Position numbers and translations under genes: made by a program
From: Nymphaea colorata
Lineage: Eukaryota > Streptophyta > Magnoliopsida > Nymphaeales > Nymphaeaceae
Reading direction: 5' to 3'
NCBI RefSeq assembly: GCF_008831285.2
Contig: NC_045139.1
Location: 2,922,704 to 2,986,703, forward strand
Length of the DNA stretch: 64,000 nucleotides
The notes under the pieces: generated by a model
Seen by the model: only the letters and a program-made list of their open reading frames with translations
Databases searched by the model: none
Told to the model about the DNA's origin: nothing
Shown here: positions 45,636 through 57,632 of the stretch, one piece after another
Layout: the number at the start of each line of letters is the position of its first letter
Numbering within the stretch: the first letter of the stretch is position 1

Positions 45636-47339
45636 TGCTGCAAATAATGCTGTTATTGTGTTTCTCCGAATAAGAGTATCTTTCCTTGGAGAACGATGCA
45701 GATGGTGTGCCAGTAGATGATGGAAAAAAAAATTGAAATATTTGAAGCAGGACTGATTAGGCTAGAAGATGCATCTTTCTCAATATATCCGAAGGTTGGT
45801 TTCTTGCTTTTCTAGAGTTGAGATTCTATCAAATGATATAAGATGGAAGAGTCTCCTTCATAAAACCTTTCAAATCAAGTTGAGTGACTTGTAACCTTAA
45901 TGTCCATTATGCGGCGTGTCCATGCTCATGTACCATATCTCGCCATTTGGTATTGACTCAGCCCTGGACCTTAAAAAAAAGAAAGGAAACTTAAAGGAAA
46001 GAGTTTCAGCTCTTGTTTGGATGGTGGGATAACCTCCCTCTCACTCAAATCGAGTTGGCATTTAGAAACATGTAAGGAATCATCTAAATCTTACCCAAAA
46101 TCAAAGCAATTTTTGAGATCAATAGAGAAAACAACGAATTATGTAGTGTCTCTGGTCGACCAGAGGTGAGGTATATGGAACTGAAATTGACTTGCTTCAA
46201 TTTGAATCAATCCAAATTATACGTTCATCTAGACTTGTAATTGGACAATGTTCCAGCCCCACCCTGATTTCAAATTCTACATTGTAAGGTTCAGTGTAGA
46301 CATGCATCTAAATTGAATTCTAGTGGATTGCATTGTACATGAGTGCTTGGTGCCCCTCGTCAATGGTCATAATTCATTTTCTTTTCTTATGAAACAGCCG
46401 ATGAGGTAAACTGTACATCCAACTGGTCGATTTTAATCTTTTAAGAAAAATACGAACAAGGTTAGACACTTAGGCTATGATTGTTTGCCTCGGATGTCAT
46501 ATTTAAAGATATGACATCAGTAATTCATATCTCATGTGTTGCACATGGAGACCTTTTAAGGCCAGACATCGAGTCGAACTGTCGCGAACTGTCACCTGGT
46601 TCGACTTGAGCTCGGACTTGAATGGAGCCGATAAGCTAGATTCGAGCTTGAAAAGTTATTTTTTAGATTTTGTGTTAATATATATATATATTTATGTATA
46701 CATATTTATAATATTTTATTATAATTAATAATATTTATATATTATCTTATATTAAAAAATATATTTTAAAATTTAATAGGGCAAGCTTGAGCTCAAGTGT
46801 TTCATATCTTTTGGTAATTATTTAAAAAATATTTTTTTAATCTTTTCACTTTTTTGGATTTTTATATTTTTTTCTCGTTAATGAAAAGGTATTTTTATCA
46901 TTATGATATACGAAAAAATTGTACGCGACCTACATAACCCAACCCAGCTTTAATAGGTATGAAGTCAATATTTGGTTTCAACATTAAATTTCATGAGAAA
47001 AAATTGCAGAACAACATCCTTGAGTACTGGCCAAAACACATCCACATACTCTTCCAAAAAAATTGTCTTCTAACCTCCCACTTTGTAATTTGTACCTGAT
47101 TTTGAAAGATCAAACTTTTTCATTTTCTAAAAAATAATGCGTCATTTGCATTAATGGACAATAAAGTTGGAGGTACATGCTCACGAATCATGACATGACA
47201 GGACGGCCTGCGCCAGCCAGTGGGCATCCTAAAGCATTTTAACCAATGCTGGTTAATGGAATGTTTCCAATTCATGTGCCCGCAGCTGATCTCCCTTTCT
47301 ACCTTAGAAAAATTACTGACATCATGAATCCAAAATGGC
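45636..47339. other. Intergenic upstream of SABATH copy 2, no gene seen
   Basis: AT-rich sequence with a degenerate copy of the hAT-like MITE interior at about 46550-46800 (GGTTCGACTTGAGCTCGGAC, AAGCTTGAGCTCAAGTG). No coding signal. Confidence 0.4.
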
Positions 47340-47346
47340 TATAAAA
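47340..47346 (+). promoter_or_regulatory. Putative TATA box of SABATH copy 2
   Basis: TATAAAA lies 63 bp before the chosen ATG (47409), placing transcription start near 47370-47375 and leaving a short leader that ends in a GA run. Confidence 0.5.
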
Positions 47347-47408
47347 GATGATTGGCAGAAGTTACTCACACACTCCTCCTGCACACACAGAAAGGGAGAG
47401 AGAGAGAG

Positions 47409-49226
47409 ATGGGGAAAGCAGCAGTTGTAATGGCTGGTGGGCATGGTCACAACAGCTACAAGCACAACTCCAAGTACCAAGTATGTAAGGAGAACCTCTT
47501 ACTTGAGTTCCGCAAAGAAGATTACTTCTTTGATGTTATTTAAGATCATGATCTTCTCTTCATTCATATAAAGCTCGACTTCTCCTGTGCGTTTGAGCTT
47601 TGCAGGATGAGCTCACAGTTTTGAGAATGTCACTTTTCTGTTTGTTCCAGTTTTCCCTTCCGTCAATTCTATTCTAACAAACAGAAACTCTCTTCAATTT
47701 TCAAGAGGTCAACCCAACCATGACTTACAGAAAAGATAGTGCTCATGAGAAAAGAATCTTGACTGAGCTACCCATTTCACCGCAGAGCAGCCAAGCCCCA
47801 TCCAACTGCAGTAACCTTTTCTTTGTCCCTTGTTCTGTTCTATGCAACTTCTGCTAAGAAGGCAGTACTCTGCTTCTTTCTTCATTGTTTTTTCTTAGTT
47901 GATGATATTGTTCTTAAAATGAAGAAATATACAATTGCATAACTGTCGCTGTTGTTTCTTTACTTGATAATATTGTCCTTAAATGAAGAAATGTACAATT
48001 GCATTACTGTTGCAGAACATGTGATAGTTGATAAAGCAAGAATAAGAATACTAGTAAGCAAAGACAACACGATTTGAGGATGAGGATCATGAAGACAAAC
48101 TAATACGCTTATTATGGAAACGGAGAACTCAAAGAACCCGGATGCATGGCTGAATATGTTAATACTTTTCAAAAGAAATTAAATTTCTTATAAACGATGA
48201 AGCTTTTAGAAACAACCTCAGAACATAAGTTTGCTCTGTTTCATCAACTTCAAACCGACACGTATTTTACCAAGAACAGTATCTACCTTTTACCGACTGT
48301 ACCCAGATGTTTCCTGCTCCTGCAGAGAAACATCATAAACGGATAAAATTATTTCTTTCATTATTTTTTCAATTTTGAAAAATATAAAATATTAATAAAC
48401 CAATAAGGGCCGATCCATGAAGCATTGAAGATAACAAAACGGCGTAAAAATCCATGTTCTTTCCAGTCTTTATTCCCTTCGAAAGAAACATATAAGATCT
48501 GAATTCGTTACTTCAAAAGATAGAAGTTAAATTTAACCATGACATTGTTACAGCGGACCAGGTGCGCGACTACAACGGACATGGTAAAAGAGGTAATTCA
48601 CCAGAAGCTTGAGATCCCAACTGAAGCGGCCACCATTTCAGTTGCAGACTTGGGCTGTGCAGTGGGTCCGAACACCTTCCACTCTATTCAGACTGTTGTG
48701 GACGCCATGAATGCTAAGATCAAGAGATCTTCGAGCCACCAAGTAGGGGCGTTCGAGTTCCAGGTCTTCTTCAATGACCAAATAGGGAACGACTTCAACA
48801 CCCTTTTCGAGTCGCTCCCACCGAACCGCCAGTACTTTGTGGCAGCGGTGCCTGGTTCGTTCTACTCGCGCCTCTTTCCTCCGAACTCGATTCACTATTT
48901 CAATTCATCCCTGGCGCTGCACTGGCTGTCAAGGGCGCCGAGTGGGCTCGTCAACAAGGGCAGGGTGCACTGCCATGGCGGGGGCGCTGAGGCAGTGGCT
49001 GCCTACGGTGTCCAGTTCAGGGCAGACATTGCTGCCTTCTTGGAGGCCAGGGCGGTGGAGCTGGTGCGCGGAGGACTCCTTGTGATGCTGTTTGTCTGTC
49101 GACATGAGTGGATGGAGCCAGATGCGCCACGTTATGACATGTGGTTTGCTCACATAGAGTCCATCCTTCGTGAATTGGTAGCTGAGGTAAGAATGTTTTC
49201 AAATAAATAAATAAATAAATAAATAA

Positions 49227-49304
<78 letters not shown>

Positions 49305-52300
49305 CGAGAGTGTGTGTGAAAAGGATAAATTATGCTATATAGAGTCATTTAGGTTTCGTTTGATGCACAAGAAAAATAGTATATAGAGTCATTTACGTTT
49401 TTTTTGACGCACAAGAAAAATATTGTGCAGGGTGAAATTTTTTTTCAAGTTTGTATGGGTAATTTTGCCATGCATTTTTCATTGAAATAAAAAAAAAATC
49501 CCACGCAAAATAATCAAACCTGTATAGGTCCGACTTTTTTCCTATGAAAAATATTCCTTCCGTACATTAATTTTACCATGCAAAAAAATTCATATACATC
49601 AAAAAGGCCTTAAGTAGGGCCACCATGGATAAATAAGAGAAAAAGAATGGCAAAAAACCGTAAAGTAATATTAGTTGAAAGAATCATCACATTTTTTCTT
49701 TGTTTTTCTATCAACTATTTATCTTGTTAGATCATATGGCCTGATAGACGGCTGAATGAGTGGAAGATAATTCTAGCTATTTAGGGCAATCTATTTGAAG
49801 CCGATGAATGAGAGTAGAAAGTAATGGCACAAAGCGGATGACAAAAACATCCATCGTCTTTTTCTCCTTGTCTAAACTTTCTATTCAATTTTTTTTTCTC
49901 TCTCTCGATCGACATATTTATATATAGACACACACTAAACTTAATGTGAATGAGAATCATTTAAGCTGGAGATCATGCAGTCGAGATTAAGGTGTAAGTA
50001 TGTAAGCCAAGTTGTAAGAACTTGACTTTAGCTTGACTTCTTTATCGAGATGAACTCAAATTTAAATTTATGCCCAAAATGTTATGCGAGTCGAGTTTCT
50101 ACCTATAAGAACTCGATTCATTTAAACTTAGATTGACTCGACTGCATAAATATGTAGATTTTATGTAGCTATGTTTTTTAAGGGATATTTGGATGCATAA
50201 CATATGTTTTCTTTATTTGGATTTGTGGTTAGATTGTTGGTAATAGTTAGATCAGTTTAAACAAGTTAACGATTAAGCGAATCAAACTCGAGCCATAAAG
50301 TTCAACTTGAGTTTAAGTGGAATTCAAGCTCAAGTTCTTTGAATCATGTTGAGCTTGAGCTACCTCCACTAGCGCGCAGCCCTATACTTTGTGATGAACA
50401 CGGTAACTTGTGTTCTACCTGGCTGAAAGAGGGGTATTTTGGTTTTTTTAAAGAAATTTAGTTTTATCCTTAATTTTTTAAAATTTATTTTTATCCTTAC
50501 ATGAAGTGTATGTTTGCCACATCGGCCTAACATAATTACTTAGGACTTAAAAAAAAAAGAAAAAAAATTATTTTTTCAGGTACGACGTTGTATAATAAGT
50601 AAAAATATTATTTAAATAATTTGACTGTTTCTAGTCAATAAAAGGTGCCTACTTATCATCATGAAAAAGTTTGAAAAGAAGCTAAAAGAAATATTAATTT
50701 TTCATTATATTATTGGCGTGCAAGGGCATGAACACATGTTTTTTATGAAAAAGAGGCCAAAAGAAATATTAACTTTTCATTATGTTATTGGCATCACTGG
50801 GAAAGAAAACACGTGTTCTTTTATGCATTTATGATGTGATTCATGACTCTCAAAAGAACTTGAGGCGCACTTTTTCAAAAAGCTTTTCCGGAATCAAGTC
50901 AGATTAAATCATTCTGGAAAAAATGGGTGGTGCTTTCGAAAGTGTAAAATGAATCTTGCTTTTGCACATGCTGCACGAACGTTTTCCCAATCAATCTCAT
51001 TCTGTAAAGAGATGAATTCTTTTCGTTGAAGATTAAAAATTGTTAGGGGTCGATTGATGTACCCAAAATTATGAAAATTTAAAATCAAAGTATTCAATTT
51101 TTAAGAAATTAAAATTATTAAACAAACAGAATACTTTGTTTCTGAAATTAAGAAACTTAAACCTAAAATTTTTATTTCATTGCAGCTCGTAGAGGGATTA
51201 TGATTCTGGAATTTTCATTCTTGAATCAAAATTTCAAACCATCAAACCACCCTTTAATGTATGTCAAAATAGATACTATATGTATGTTGAATCCCTAACA
51301 ATAATATGTTTTGGAGGTCATTTGGGAGTTGGAATAAATTATTATCTGAGTGTTTCATAAATCTATTTTAAAGTTTAAGGTAGGTTTACGAAGCACTAGA
51401 AGAAATAACTCAACCTTTTAGTCAGATGAATGAAGCATTTGTTATTATCAAACTACGCTTTATATGACATGGATTTGTGTACATTGAATTTCAATTATCA
51501 TTCACCTGCAACTTTTGGTACATTACAATTTCAATTATCATAAAGTTTATGATATGAATGATGTATGATGAAGAACTTTTGGTACTAATGAGGAATCTGT
51601 CTAATTAAAAAAGATAATGGTCCTGACGTCTCATTAGGGTTAGGGACGTACAGTACTGCTCATATTTGGGTAGGGTTCCCCTTTTACCATGTTCAATTTA
51701 ACCAAACTCTGTGTAATTATATTTAGTTTCAGAGTCAGATTCATATCTTATTTTTATAAAACTACTACCAACATAAGATCTGACATTTAACATTTATTTC
51801 AGTAATAAAGCAGACTCAGTTTATTTCAAGTTTTCTGTATTTTTAATTAATTAATTATATATTTTACATTTAAAAAAAAACCCACCTGAATCGGGGCAGG
51901 AACATAATTTTTACAACGTTGATTTGGTACTGTTTGAATTATTGGCATGTAGGGGGAGGCAAGAGAAGAAGATCTGGACTCCTTCCAACTGCCGATCTAT
52001 TCTCCGACGGTCGGAGAGTTCAGAGAGGTAGTAGAGATAAACGGCTCCTACGCCATTCACGTGGCGGAGAAGGTGGATGAAGGGTGGGCATCAAATGGTG
52101 TTGGCAAGGAACAGGAAGATCGGCGGAAGCCCGACCTCGATGAACTGGCGAGAGACATGAGCCGTGCAACAAGGGCGGTGTTCGAGGACATCGTCGGCGA
52201 CCACTTCGGGAAGGACGTCGCCGGAGAAGTGTTCCGGAGGTTACCGGAGACAGTCTATCAGTTCTTTCTGGCTCAACCCACCATGCCCACCTTGCCGCCC

Positions 52301-52333
52301 ACCGCTTTCTTTGTGTTACAGAAGAAATGTTAG
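47409..52333 (+). CDS. SABATH family carboxyl methyltransferase, copy 2 (3 exons, 361 aa)
   Basis: Same enzyme family and exon plan as copy 1: exons 47409-47480, 48554-49186, 51953-52333, all phase 0. Start MGKAAVVMAGGHGHNSYKHN; the ATG is preceded directly by AGAGAG repeats. SAM motifs: VADLGCAVGPNTFHS, FFNDQIGNDFNTLFESLPP, VAAVPGSFYSRLFPPNS. Pocket SSLALHWLSRAPSGLVNKGR again has His-Trp. Exon 3 gives GEAREEDLDSFQLPIYSPTV, ending LPPTAFFVLQKKC. Compared with copy 1, exon 2 is two codons shorter in the loop after AKIKRSSS, and motif I has Ala in place of Ser (GCAVGPN). Intron 2 is about 2.8 kb and carries microsatellites, a Tourist-like MITE and a degenerate hAT-like MITE. No disabling change seen; expression and substrate unknown. 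Confidence 0.92.
49202..49303. repeat. (AAAT)n(TA)n compound microsatellite in SABATH copy 2 intron 2
   Basis: About 30 bp of AAAT units followed by about 70 bp of TA, beginning 15 bp after the exon 2 donor. Confidence 0.92.
49352..49609. mobile_element. Tourist-like (PIF/Harbinger) MITE, 258 bp
   Basis: Left end GGTTTCGTTTGATGCACA and right end (complement) GGCCTTTTTGATGTATAT form an imperfect inverted repeat. TTA flanks both sides (49349-49351 and 49610-49612), the target duplication typical of PIF/Harbinger. The left end is duplicated at about 49382-49425 (TATAGAGTCATTTA plus the following 30 bases). Confidence 0.65.
49985..50391. mobile_element. Degenerate copy of the hAT-like MITE family
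   Basis: The interior is rich in CTCGAG/CTTGAGTT words like the element at 8483-8909, and the right end GCGCAGCCCTA resembles that family's TGCAGCCCTA terminus. The left end is not recognisable and no target duplication is visible. Confidence 0.5.
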
Positions 52334-52713
52334 CAGCTGTTAATTGTGAATCTCGCAGAATTAATGAGCAGTTGCAACAGGATTGGAGCTTAAAGATGAT
52401 GGTGCTCTTATTTTCTCTCTCGATCTCTCAGAAACGAAGATGGTACTGATTTATGGACAAAACGATCGCAGATCACGAACTTCTTATCAAATCGAACACA
52501 TTTTTGGCATTATATTGACACATACAAATACAAAATCAGATTTTACATTTTTGTAGTTCAATACACTTTTGAAAACTCACACAAAGATTTTTGTCTTGGA
52601 TTATAGGCACTCATCCACAAAACAGTCAGAGTTAAACCACAACTGTATTTCTCGAAGGTCTCGAGTAGGTTTTTGTGCCTTCGCTTGGTAGATTTACAGG
52701 GTCCGCTTCAGAA

Positions 52714-52891
52714 CCTATTGTGGTCCAGCGAAATAATTTACTAGATCGTGACGGCAACCACAAGAATCATAACACAAACTCAATTGATGTGGACAGCATT
52801 GCTTCCAAACCTTTATGGTCGAGCAAAATAATACACTAGATAGTGATGACAACCACAACAATCATAATATAGAGTTTGAAGTGGACTGACG
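52714..52891 (+). repeat. Tandem duplication, period about 96 bp
   Basis: CCTATTGTGGTCCAGCGAAA..ACTAGATCGTGACGGCAACC at 52714 recurs as CCTTTATGGTCGAGCAAAA..ACTAGATAGTGATGACAACC at about 52810. Confidence 0.7.
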
Positions 52892-54661
52892 TATTGCCTA
52901 GTACCCGAGTTGGCTCGACTTATTGCACAATTAAAGTTCATTCAAAGCTTTGCTTTCGCTGCTTTGTATTCTTTGATTTTATGAATAAAGTAAGGAGGCT
53001 TCTCTCCCAAACCTTTTGCATCGCAAGGTCCATTGGAGAGGACCTTCAAACTCAATTGCTAAAAATGTTAGGTTCAATTTTTTAAAATAATTTTCAAGTG
53101 ATTTTAAAAAGGTAGATGTGAATTGGGGACTTGTTTTTTTAATAAACATAAAGTGCATAAAAATATAACGATTGACCTCTTCTGGAGAGAAGAGAAAAGT
53201 AAAATATACATATGCATACTTTGTCTTAGGTTGCTATTATTTACTCTTGAGCTGATTTTTCATTTTTAAAGGGAAACATTGAAGGGGCACTCAACTAATA
53301 AAGTCGAGGGATACTCAAGTAGTCTCAAATATTTTGGTTCCCCTCCAAGAATGGAATTTTAATTGTTTTAAAAGTGCAAAGTTCTGCTAGAAAAAAAGTC
53401 TTCCAAGAAAAGAAAATTATGGCTATCAATTAAACACACCCCAAAAAGTATCTTTCCGTGCTTGAAAACTGTTCTTTGATGATTTCATTTCTTGTGCAAC
53501 CGGACTTTTGGTCCCCTTTATGGACACATTTAATGTGGACAGAATGATACAAATAACAGAAATTCTTTAATTTTGAGTGATGATCACACGGAATGCGATC
53601 AGAATTTTGGAAGAAATACCTGTGAACTTCATTTTTCCCATGCAGCTGCACTATTTCTATGTAACCAAATTGAAAACATGATCCTTATTTCTCCATTGCT
53701 GGCGCCCAACATCAGCACAATCTAGTCGGTCGGTTGGCATGTTCTTGCCTTGGTCGTATCAATTCATTGTATGCAATAATTGATATAATTCTGTATTTTA
53801 TGTGTATATATATATATATATATATACACGGATCTGAGTTTGATTTTGAGCCAAAATGATAAATTAACTCTATTCAATTGAAACTGATCCATTGACATCC
53901 TTATATTGTTGGACTTGACAATGAGTTGATCAGGCGAGCTTAACTTGAGCTTAACGTCCCGATGCAATTGGCATCCAAGTTTGTGTTAAGGCATGAGCTT
54001 ATTTTATCATGTATTCATATAATTTTATTATATATATGTTCTTCTTTCCTCACTAAAAAAAAAAAAAAAATCCTAGCTCCATCCATGAGGCCAGGCTTCT
54101 ACTGGTCACTGGTCTGACCAGCCACGCCAAACTGGATCAAGCTAAGCAACCAAAACATTGATAAGTAAGCTAGAGTTGAAAAATAATTTTGTATGACCAC
54201 TTTATTCGTTAATTCTACCTTAATAAAGTTAGAGGGACCTTCTCCCACCATAAGGACCTAGGGATGGAGGCAAGTGCAGATACTATGTGGGCAATTGTCC
54301 AAAAAATCCCACAAAATTTAAATCTTCATATTGATATTGCCAGAAATTTTCCTCATTTATATATTGGTGCTCATTACAAATTTAAAATTTTATAACTAGT
54401 GCTCTTTATAAAGAATTTTCTGGCTCCAATCCTGCATGGACCACATTGAATTTACCTGTATCCTACCGTCTCCTTGCATAGAATTTTCTACATGGATCAC
54501 GTTGAATTTATTTACCCTGGTGTCTTCTTGCATAGATTGGGTCTAAAGAGTCTTTCTTTCTAACTAGCTGGGGATGTTCCTATCATGTCATTTTCTACAG
54601 CTCTTTTCAACCTGTGATCTCCTTCAGTTACAATCTTTTTTGAAAGTGAGTTGGGTGCACG

Positions 54662-54835
54662 CAAGGGCAGAGCCAAGAGGGACTCGAATGAGTCCTGGCC
54701 TTACCTCAATTTTCTTTTCATATACATGTAAAGTTTAAATTATATAAAAATTTTAAAAAATGATATTTCAGCCCGTGTCAAAAATTTAGAAAGTTTAATT
54801 CTGCCCCCCTCATAAAAAAATTCTGGCTCCTATCC
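54662..54835. mobile_element. GGCAGAGCC-family MITE, 174 bp, with perfect 10-bp target duplication
   Basis: TGGGTGCACG flanks both ends (54652-54661 and 54836-54845). The ends CAAGGGCAGAGCCA and (complement) GGATAGGAGCCAGA form a short imperfect inverted repeat. The interior has the family words TATATAAAAATTTTAAAAAATGATATTT (split by position here: about 54744-54770) and CCCCCCTCATAAAAAAATTC. Confidence 0.8.
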
Positions 54836-55969
54836 TGGGTGCACGAGTGGTGCATGTAAGGCATATACACCGAATAAATGCAGCATTGGAGTTGAGGTAT
54901 TTTGGAAATTATTTAAAAAAAAGATGTTCTTTTAGTCATTTAATGTTTTTTTTTTGTCTTTATCAAAAGATCTCTGTTTTTATATTAACCGGGAGCATTT
55001 TGGTCATAAAGCAATCAGGGTGTGCATGTGACCTGCTCCGGTCTTTTTATGTCATAACTTAAGCAGTTGCAGCGAACCCTTAAAGTTAACACCGACTATG
55101 AAAGCAAATTAAGGACATGTTTAGTAAAAGGGGGAACCAAAAGAATATAACGAAAACATATAAAGGATTAGCAGAAAAATTTATGCAAACAGCAACTCAA
55201 TGTTTGAGAACCACTTATTGTTTAAAACAAATCCAAATAACTGCCTGAATTTAAAAGATAATTCATAATGACATTCTTCTTGAATGGAAACTTTTAAAAT
55301 TTGCTTGAAAAGACCATTTCACTCAGGCCAGACCGCTTTGGATTGAGAAATTTTGTTACCACAAGGCCATTCGTTCTCCACCAAGATCTATTGGTTTTGT
55401 CATTCATTTTAGCATCCTTAGTTTTTATTTTGAGTGTTAGGGGTATCAATCTTATGTGTTCCCAAAACAAAAAAAAAAGTTTCCAATTCAAAAGTTGAAA
55501 CATAAAGGGGGCAACACCAAGTCTTCGCATCTCCAATTTTTTTTTTTTTTGAATGCTTTAAAAACAATGAGGTTTTTGTTTTGAAATGAGAGAAACAGAC
55601 TAGTCGAAGGTACGAGGATCAACCATTCTCGGTGCCTTTACTGGAGGTAATCAATCCAAAGACTATGTTTATTTTGATGCATTTTATTTTGGCTTAAACA
55701 TTTTTTTCATTCTAAATGTGATGTGGTGTTTTGAAAAATGTTGAAGACTTGATAAGAAAGTTTTGAAGAATCATTTCAGAATATAAAAGTTTTGATTTGA
55801 GAAACCTTCAATTGAGAAAACATTGTTTACAGACAATAGGTCTCCTCCACTCACTGAAATGAACTAAACAGAGATTTGAATTAGCAAACAACAACCTAAA
55901 ATGACCTAAACCAGTTGCGCGACATCCCTTAAGCCATTAATAAACAACTTCCTATACACGTTGTAAGCA

Positions 55970-56280
55970 AGCCTGGGCATCGGACCGGCCCAGCCCGATA
56001 ATGAGTTGGGTCCGAGTCGGACCGAAATCCACAACAGGAGCTAAACCCAAACCCGATTAAATTTAAAAATAATTTTTTAAATAAAAATTATATAAATATA
56101 ATTAATCATAATAAAATATTATAATTATATACATATTAATAAAAAATTTAAAAAAACTCATTATCGGGCGGATCCAAGCCGACCCAACAGGGGTTTCTTT
56201 TTTTTGAGCTTGAGATCGGGCCTGAGTTGGGCCGAGTACTGAGTACCAGGGGGCAGCCCGACCCACTGCCTTTGTTTAGT
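55970..56280. repeat. GC-rich ended dispersed repeat
   Basis: Left end GCCTGGGCATCGGACCGGCC with CCCGATAATGAGTTGGG, an AT-rich middle, and right end CATTATCGGGCGG ... GGGCAGCCCGACCCACTGCC. The ends are partly complementary (CCCGATAATGAG against CTCATTATCGGG), so a small DNA element is likely, but I could not fix borders. Confidence 0.45.
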
Positions 56281-57552
56281 TGGAAGGGGAGAGAATCTTA
56301 ACTCCGCTTCAATTATAATGCAAACTAGATGTATGCTTGTTATGTTCTTTAACTTGCGCTTAAAGTTGGGCTTTACAATCCAATCTGTTAACGCACGCAC
56401 ATCTGTGCATGCAAGAACCCAAGTACAAGTGCTGAACTATACTTTAATACAACTAAACCGATTCAGCACACTCCCAACATTGAGCTTCACCCTTTGCTTC
56501 GATGGGTTTCAATCTAATATTTAATAATTTCAGTTTCAACCCAAAAAAGGTTAAAGCTTTTGAAATATCTTCATATTTTCAATACAAAACTTAACTTTTC
56601 CAAATAAAGTGTTATATACAAATCAAAATACCATGCCATTTGTTTGGGAACCAGATTCCATTAAATTAGTTTCTTATGATCATGAACTCCATCACTGGTG
56701 GTGGAAGATGATGCACAACTAGAAACTTTTCTTTTTTGTTGCATGTAAATATCTTGTGCAGTCAAGAAAATCTCAAAACTAGCTAGCAGATGAGAGAGAA
56801 AGGTATTTAGGTCAAGCGCACTGTGCGCAATAAAAGAAGGAAGGATATTTTGCTTATTTATTAAAAAATAATTTTTATATATTTGTTACTTTTGTTTACT
56901 TTTAATTTTGTCTTTACATTTTTTTTTTTGGTGGTATGAAATAAAAGTATTGTTGTTGTATTAACCGTACTGTGGTACGAAGCATATAACTAAGTCGCAG
57001 CAGACGAGCGACGACCAGGAGCCGTGCTTGATAAATTCACCACGTTCATACCCAGCTAAACGTGGCTTGTCAGGATTATTTTATTCATCGCTTCAATATC
57101 AGATCGGAAGCTCTTTTGAAGGAAACTCTTGGTACAAGCATGCATTTAATGTGGTTTGAACTTTAGAAAATTATTTTATATCCACGACTGTGAGGGACTC
57201 TCTCTGCCTTGGATTCTACCAAAGAGCTTACCCCGTGGCTCGACCATGTTTGGAAAGCTTCTTCTGATAACATTCATGGCACACTCAATCACTCGACACG
57301 CATTTAACATGGTTTCTACACCCACTTGGATATGAACATTACTTTGGATACAGTTTAGTTTAAAACAGTTGCGACTGTTTTAGAAGCATATAAACAATAC
57401 TTTAGATACAGACTTACAGTATACACTTGCTTTTACAAATATAAGTCAAATCTTGTCTTCACATGTTGGTAGCCAGCGATCCGTATCGCTAATAATGCCT
57501 CCATGATGAACATGTTTTAGTTTAATGGGCTACCTAAAAGCAAAACTAAAAT

Positions 57553-57559
57553 TATAAAT
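57553..57559 (+). promoter_or_regulatory. Putative TATA box of SABATH copy 3
   Basis: TATAAAT lies 75 bp before the chosen ATG (57628), a spacing similar to copy 2. The ATG inside this box (57558) is out of frame with the gene and would lie upstream of the transcript. Confidence 0.4.
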
Positions 57560-57590
57560 GGCGGGGGATCTATTATTTTCGATGCAGTTG

Positions 57591-57593
<3 letters not shown>

Positions 57594-57627
<34 letters not shown>
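57594..57627 (+). repeat. (GA)n tract in the 5' leader of SABATH copy 3
   Basis: A 34-bp GA run ends exactly at the start codon, as in copies 1 and 2. Confidence 0.92.

Positions 57628-57632
<5 letters not shown>

Larger units (their letters stand above)
52334..57552. other. Intergenic between SABATH copies 2 and 3, no gene seen
   Basis: About 5 kb of AT-rich sequence. It contains a 96-bp tandem duplication (52714-52891), a (TA)n run at about 53805-53826, MITE remnants at about 54300-54435, the MITE at 54662-54835, and a GC-rich GGCCCAGCCCGA-type repeat at about 55970-56280. No frame resembles a protein family. Confidence 0.45.

Noticed and set aside
48638-49202. Several minus-strand frames opposite SABATH exon 2
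   Set aside because: Shadows of the GC-rich coding exon; no family resemblance, and the plus strand is clearly coding. The same holds for those opposite copies 1 and 3.
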